A stretch of 64,000 nucleotides of DNA, from positions 2,852,001-2,916,000 of the forward strand of contig NZ_CP096247.1 of the NCBI RefSeq assembly GCF_023204875.1. Reading direction: 5' to 3'. A program made the position numbers and the translations under genes. Source of the stretch: Prevotella sp. E15-22. GTDB lineage: Bacteria > Bacteroidota > Bacteroidia > Bacteroidales > Bacteroidaceae. The notes beneath the pieces are model-generated. The model worked only from the letters and a program-made list of their open reading frames with translations, was not told where the DNA came from and ran no database searches. Below, piece after piece: positions 61,187-64,000 of the stretch (its first letter is position 1; each line of letters opens with the position of its first letter).

Positions 61187-61921
61187 TTATTTCCTTATGC
61201 ACACAATTTGATTATCGAATTCCACGCTGACACGCGAGTATTTATTCCATCCGGCCTGACTGAGTCCGTAGCGATAGAACTTGCGAAGGCGGTCTAACTT
61301 CTTATCGATATTATTCGGCTGACCTAAGTAGGCAATATGCTCGCCCACTCGAGGAACCAACTCAACGGAGCCATCGCCAAGGACATTCAACTGTTCTATC
61401 TGGTTCTGCCAGAAGGGATCCTGAAGGATGATGTTAACCATCGGCACCAGCCATTTCTCGGCATAGGCTTTGGTAATGTGTCCAGTGGCCACAATAAGGT
61501 TACAAGGATAATCGGTGCCAGGCATGGGCTTGCCGTGGTTGTCAACATAATAGTTGGCACCATCCTGACTCATCACCCTGACAACAGGTATGCGCTGGTA
61601 GATGTCAATGCACACAAAGCCATCTTGCCCTTTGTAACACTCCACGCTGTCGATGAGTTCCTTGCCACGAAGGGTCTCCTCAATGATACGCACGTTGACG
61701 TGAGGCATAGACTGGCCCTGAGGATTAATATGATCCACAGTGAGCATTCGCTTGACATCATCTTCGGTCAGGAAGCCCTTCACATGCCCGTTGGCCATGT
61801 TGATAGACACGCCCTTACAGATAACCTCCTCATCAGGCGTATTGAAGATGGTCATAGCCATCACCATATAGACAGCCAGGACAATGCCGAAGAATACCAA
61901 TGCAACCTTTTTCCAGTTCAT
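61187..61921 (-). CDS. ftsQ: Cell division protein FtsQ/DivIB
   Basis: A 244-aa protein with one N-terminal membrane helix (about 6-26) and a periplasmic part holding a POTRA-like segment (GFLTEDDVKRMLTVDHINPQ, split by a turn) and the FtsQ domain (RIPVVRVMSQDGANYYVDNH, DYPCNLIVATGH). It is a divisome scaffold for FtsL/FtsB. It lies between murC and ftsA, as expected in the dcw cluster. Sequence is divergent, as usual for FtsQ. Confidence 0.92.
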   Translation of the reverse strand: MNWKKVALVFFGIVLAVYMVMAMTIFNTPDEEVICKGVSINMANGHVKGFLTEDDVKRMLTVDHINPQGQSMPHVNVRIIEETLRGKELIDSVECYKGQDGFVCIDIYQRIPVVRVMSQDGANYYVDNHGKPMPGTDYPCNLIVATGHITKAYAEKWLVPMVNIILQDPFWQNQIEQLNVLGDGSVELVPRVGEHIAYLGQPNNIDKKLDRLRKFYRYGLSQAGWNKYSRVSVEFDNQIVCIRK

Positions 61922-61932
61922 TATATCTTGTC

Positions 61933-63339
61933 TTACTTGTTTTTCATCTTGCTACGGAGAATCTCGGCCATCTGGGGTACCTGATTATCCAGATCGCCAG
62001 CGCCAAGAACAATGAGTACATCGAACGAACGACTCTTAACCAGCGACAGTACATCGTCCTTCTTGACAAGCTGTTTCTTGACACTGGGAGCCAGACGGTC
62101 GTAAATCAGTTCTGACGTAACACCTTCAATAGGTAGTTCGCGGGCGGGATAGATCTCGGTCAGTATCACCTCGTCCAACTGACTCAACGCATCGGCAAAG
62201 TCCTGATAGAAATCGCGGGTGCGAGTGTAGAGGTGAGGTTGGAAGATAGCAGTGATATGACGGTTCTTATAGAGTTCACGAATGCTGCGCGCACTCTGAT
62301 AAATTTCCTTAGGATGGTGGGCGTAGTCGCTAAGGAACACGAGTTCAGGTGTTTTAATAGCGAAATCGAAACGACGGTCTACGCCTCCATAGGTCTTCAT
62401 GCCATGACGGAGCTCATCGGCGGTGCAGCCATTCAGTTGCGCCATGGCCATGGCAGCAATTCCGTTCTCAATGTTAATGGGAATGGGCTGACCTAACTGC
62501 ACTTGAGGTACATTCTCAATGGGCGAGATAAAGTCGAAAGTAATCTCACCATTCTCAATCTTGATATTCTCAGCATGGAAGTCACCCTCGTTAAGGGCAT
62601 AATCATAACGACGAACACCATCCAGCAAATGGTCTTTCATCTCAAGATCACGATGAATGATGAGTGCGCCACCTGGCTGAATAAGTTCAGTATAATGGCG
62701 GAAACTCTCCAAATAGGCTTCCTTGGTGCCATAGATATCGAGATGGTCGGGATCGGTAGAGGTAATGACACTCATCCATGGAGAGAGCCAATGGAACGAA
62801 CGATCGAACTCGTCGGCCTCGATCACCACATAGTCGGAATTACTAACGATATAGTTGGTGCCATAATTTTTGGTGATACCACCAAGAAAAGCATTGCAGT
62901 CCAGATGACTCTGATGCATAATATGGGCACACATGCTCGACGTGGTGGTCTTGCCATGAGTACCTGCCACACAAAGACCTTTCATCTGACGGGTCAGGGT
63001 GCCCAGTACCTGAGCACGTTTCTGAATATCAAAGCCGTTTTGACGGAAATACTGCAGTTCTTTATGTTCGGTGGGAATAGCAGGTGTATAGACCACTAGA
63101 CAGTGGTTGGGATCCATACATGCCTGAGGAATCGCGCCAACGTTCTCTTCATAGTGAATAAGGGCTCCTTCCTGCTCCAGTCGACGAGTCAGGTCTGACG
63201 GAGTCTTATCATAACCACCGACAACCAAACCACAGTGAATGAAATAGCGCACCAAAGCGCTCATGCCGATACCACCGGCACCTACAAAATAGACGGCTTT
63301 AATATCTTTTGCTTCCATTGATTTATTGTTATTCTGCAT
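61933..63339 (-). CDS. murC: UDP-N-acetylmuramate--L-alanine ligase
   Basis: A 468-aa Mur ligase with YFVGAGGIGMSALVRYFI at the N-terminus, the ATP loop GTHGKTTTSSM and DEFDRSFHWLSP. It adds L-Ala to UDP-MurNAc in the cytoplasm. The ATG at 63339 overlaps the murG end by 11 nt; the ATG at 63318 (MEAKDIKAV) matches the usual family start better. It is followed by ftsQ after 11 nt. Confidence 0.95.
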   Translation of the reverse strand: MQNNNKSMEAKDIKAVYFVGAGGIGMSALVRYFIHCGLVVGGYDKTPSDLTRRLEQEGALIHYEENVGAIPQACMDPNHCLVVYTPAIPTEHKELQYFRQNGFDIQKRAQVLGTLTRQMKGLCVAGTHGKTTTSSMCAHIMHQSHLDCNAFLGGITKNYGTNYIVSNSDYVVIEADEFDRSFHWLSPWMSVITSTDPDHLDIYGTKEAYLESFRHYTELIQPGGALIIHRDLEMKDHLLDGVRRYDYALNEGDFHAENIKIENGEITFDFISPIENVPQVQLGQPIPINIENGIAAMAMAQLNGCTADELRHGMKTYGGVDRRFDFAIKTPELVFLSDYAHHPKEIYQSARSIRELYKNRHITAIFQPHLYTRTRDFYQDFADALSQLDEVILTEIYPARELPIEGVTSELIYDRLAPSVKKQLVKKDDVLSLVKSRSFDVLIVLGAGDLDNQVPQMAEILRSKMKNK

Positions 63340-64000
63340 TTGCTAATTTCAATACTTCCTGAGCAATTATCTTAGCGGAGTTGGGCAGACCCAACTTCAA
63401 TACGTTCTCGCTGAGGGCCTTCAGACGGGCGTCATCGGCTACAGTCTTGATGGCCAAAGGAATAAGTTGATCCTTAGCCTCAGCATCCTTCACATAGAGA
63501 GCAGCATCCTTGTTAACCAGAGCCAAGGCATTCTTGGTTTGATGATCCTCGGCCACATTTGGACTTGGCACCAAGATAACTGGTTTACCAATCAGGCAAA
63601 ACTCGGAGATACTGCTGGCGCCTGCACGACTGATAACAAGATCAGCAGCACGATAGGCGGCAGCCATATCGCTGATAAAGTCCATGACACGCAGATGCAA
63701 GTTCTCGGGCTGTCCTTTTCTCTTCAAGGCCTCTGCGATTTCGGCACTATAGTATTTTCCCGTCTGCCAGATGAACTGCAGACCCGACTCACGGATCTCA
63801 TCAAGATGATTCAACACGCTCTCGTTGATAGTGCGTGCACCCAGGCTACCACCCACCAGCAGGACGGTTTTCTTATCGGGACTGAGGTCGAAAGTTTTCA
63901 AGGCTTCTTCGCGTGTCATCTTAGAATCGAGCAACTGCTGACGAACGGGATTGCCGGTCATCATAATCTTATCAGCAGGAAAGAAACGTTCCATTCCATC
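63329..64000 (-). CDS. murG: MurG, C-terminal part (cut by window end)
   Basis: The last 223 codons, open to the window edge. GMERFFPADKIMMTGNPVR, VLLVGGSLGARTINESV, LVISRAGASSISEF and KPVILVPSPN are the donor-binding motifs of MurG, which transfers GlcNAc to lipid I to form lipid II on the inner membrane. The N-terminal half lies outside the window. The stop overlaps the murC start region. Confidence 0.95.
   Translation of the reverse strand, partial: DGMERFFPADKIMMTGNPVRQQLLDSKMTREEALKTFDLSPDKKTVLLVGGSLGARTINESVLNHLDEIRESGLQFIWQTGKYYSAEIAEALKRKGQPENLHLRVMDFISDMAAAYRAADLVISRAGASSISEFCLIGKPVILVPSPNVAEDHQTKNALALVNKDAALYVKDAEAKDQLIPLAIKTVADDARLKALSENVLKLGLPNSAKIIAQEVLKLANAE

Overview
The window looks like chromosome from a gut or rumen Prevotella-type bacterium (Bacteroidota, Bacteroidales). 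The reasons are the many TAnnTTTG promoter -7 elements with no Shine-Dalgarno sequences, families typical of the phylum (DUF2723, DUF3098, DUF3836, BspA-type LRR proteins, SpoIIE phosphatase with TPRs, TonB-dependent receptor), a C-terminal DLQGRP...YIQNG tail shared by surface proteins, and a xylan-degrading operon. No species can be named from this alone.

Layout. 1-8.5 kb: the end of efp with a glycosyltransferase, a minus-strand YbjQ/SpoIIE-phosphatase pair, then a plus-strand run (radC, M3 peptidase, DUF59 Fe-S protein, lpxH, TraB/GumN protein). 8.6-10.4 kb: an IS3-family element with a likely -1 frameshift, followed by regularly spaced repeats. 10.3-12.4 kb: a redox operon (glutathione peroxidase, MarR, a 61-aa Cys protein, a 4Fe-4S membrane protein) behind three copies of one palindrome. 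12.4-20 kb: ackA-pta, folP-cdaA, a VanX-type dipeptidase, murF, a CE8 esterase, tRNA-Phe and tRNA-Pro. 20-30 kb: membrane proteins (DUF3098, DUF2723), a membrane-bound winged-helix regulator with a TonB-like protein, DUF3836, EamA, HHH, NSS transporter, acyltransferase, VanZ. 30-37.6 kb: fadD-like/prfB/48-aa protein/CYTH operon and a LacI/TonB receptor/ECF-S operon. 37.6-44.7 kb: a decayed, repeat-rich accessory zone (truncated TraB, lipoprotein, two secreted CTD proteins, broken OmpP1/FadL gene). 44.7-56.2 kb: xylan operon (esterase on the plus strand; minus strand: Fe-ADH, two sensor proteins, CE1, GH3, GH43, GH43-GH43). 56.2-58.3 kb: remnant of an outer-membrane barrel gene, a second composite repeat element and a lipoprotein. 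58.3-64 kb: the end of the dcw cluster (murG, murC, ftsQ, ftsA, ftsZ).

Two things stand out. First, four intergenic loci (10.1, 38.3, 43.1 and 56.7 kb) carry short tandem arrays with an exact 22-bp period whose units are themselves palindromic. Two of them are joined to an inverted-repeat structure around a 28-nt strictly alternating purine-pyrimidine core. All four lie beside an IS or a broken gene. Second, the xylan operon encodes two paralogous membrane sensors that end at the histidine-kinase dimerisation domain: one keeps the H-box histidine, the other has Asp in its place, and neither has an ATPase domain. They are joined to each other and to the CE1 esterase by 4-bp start/stop overlaps.
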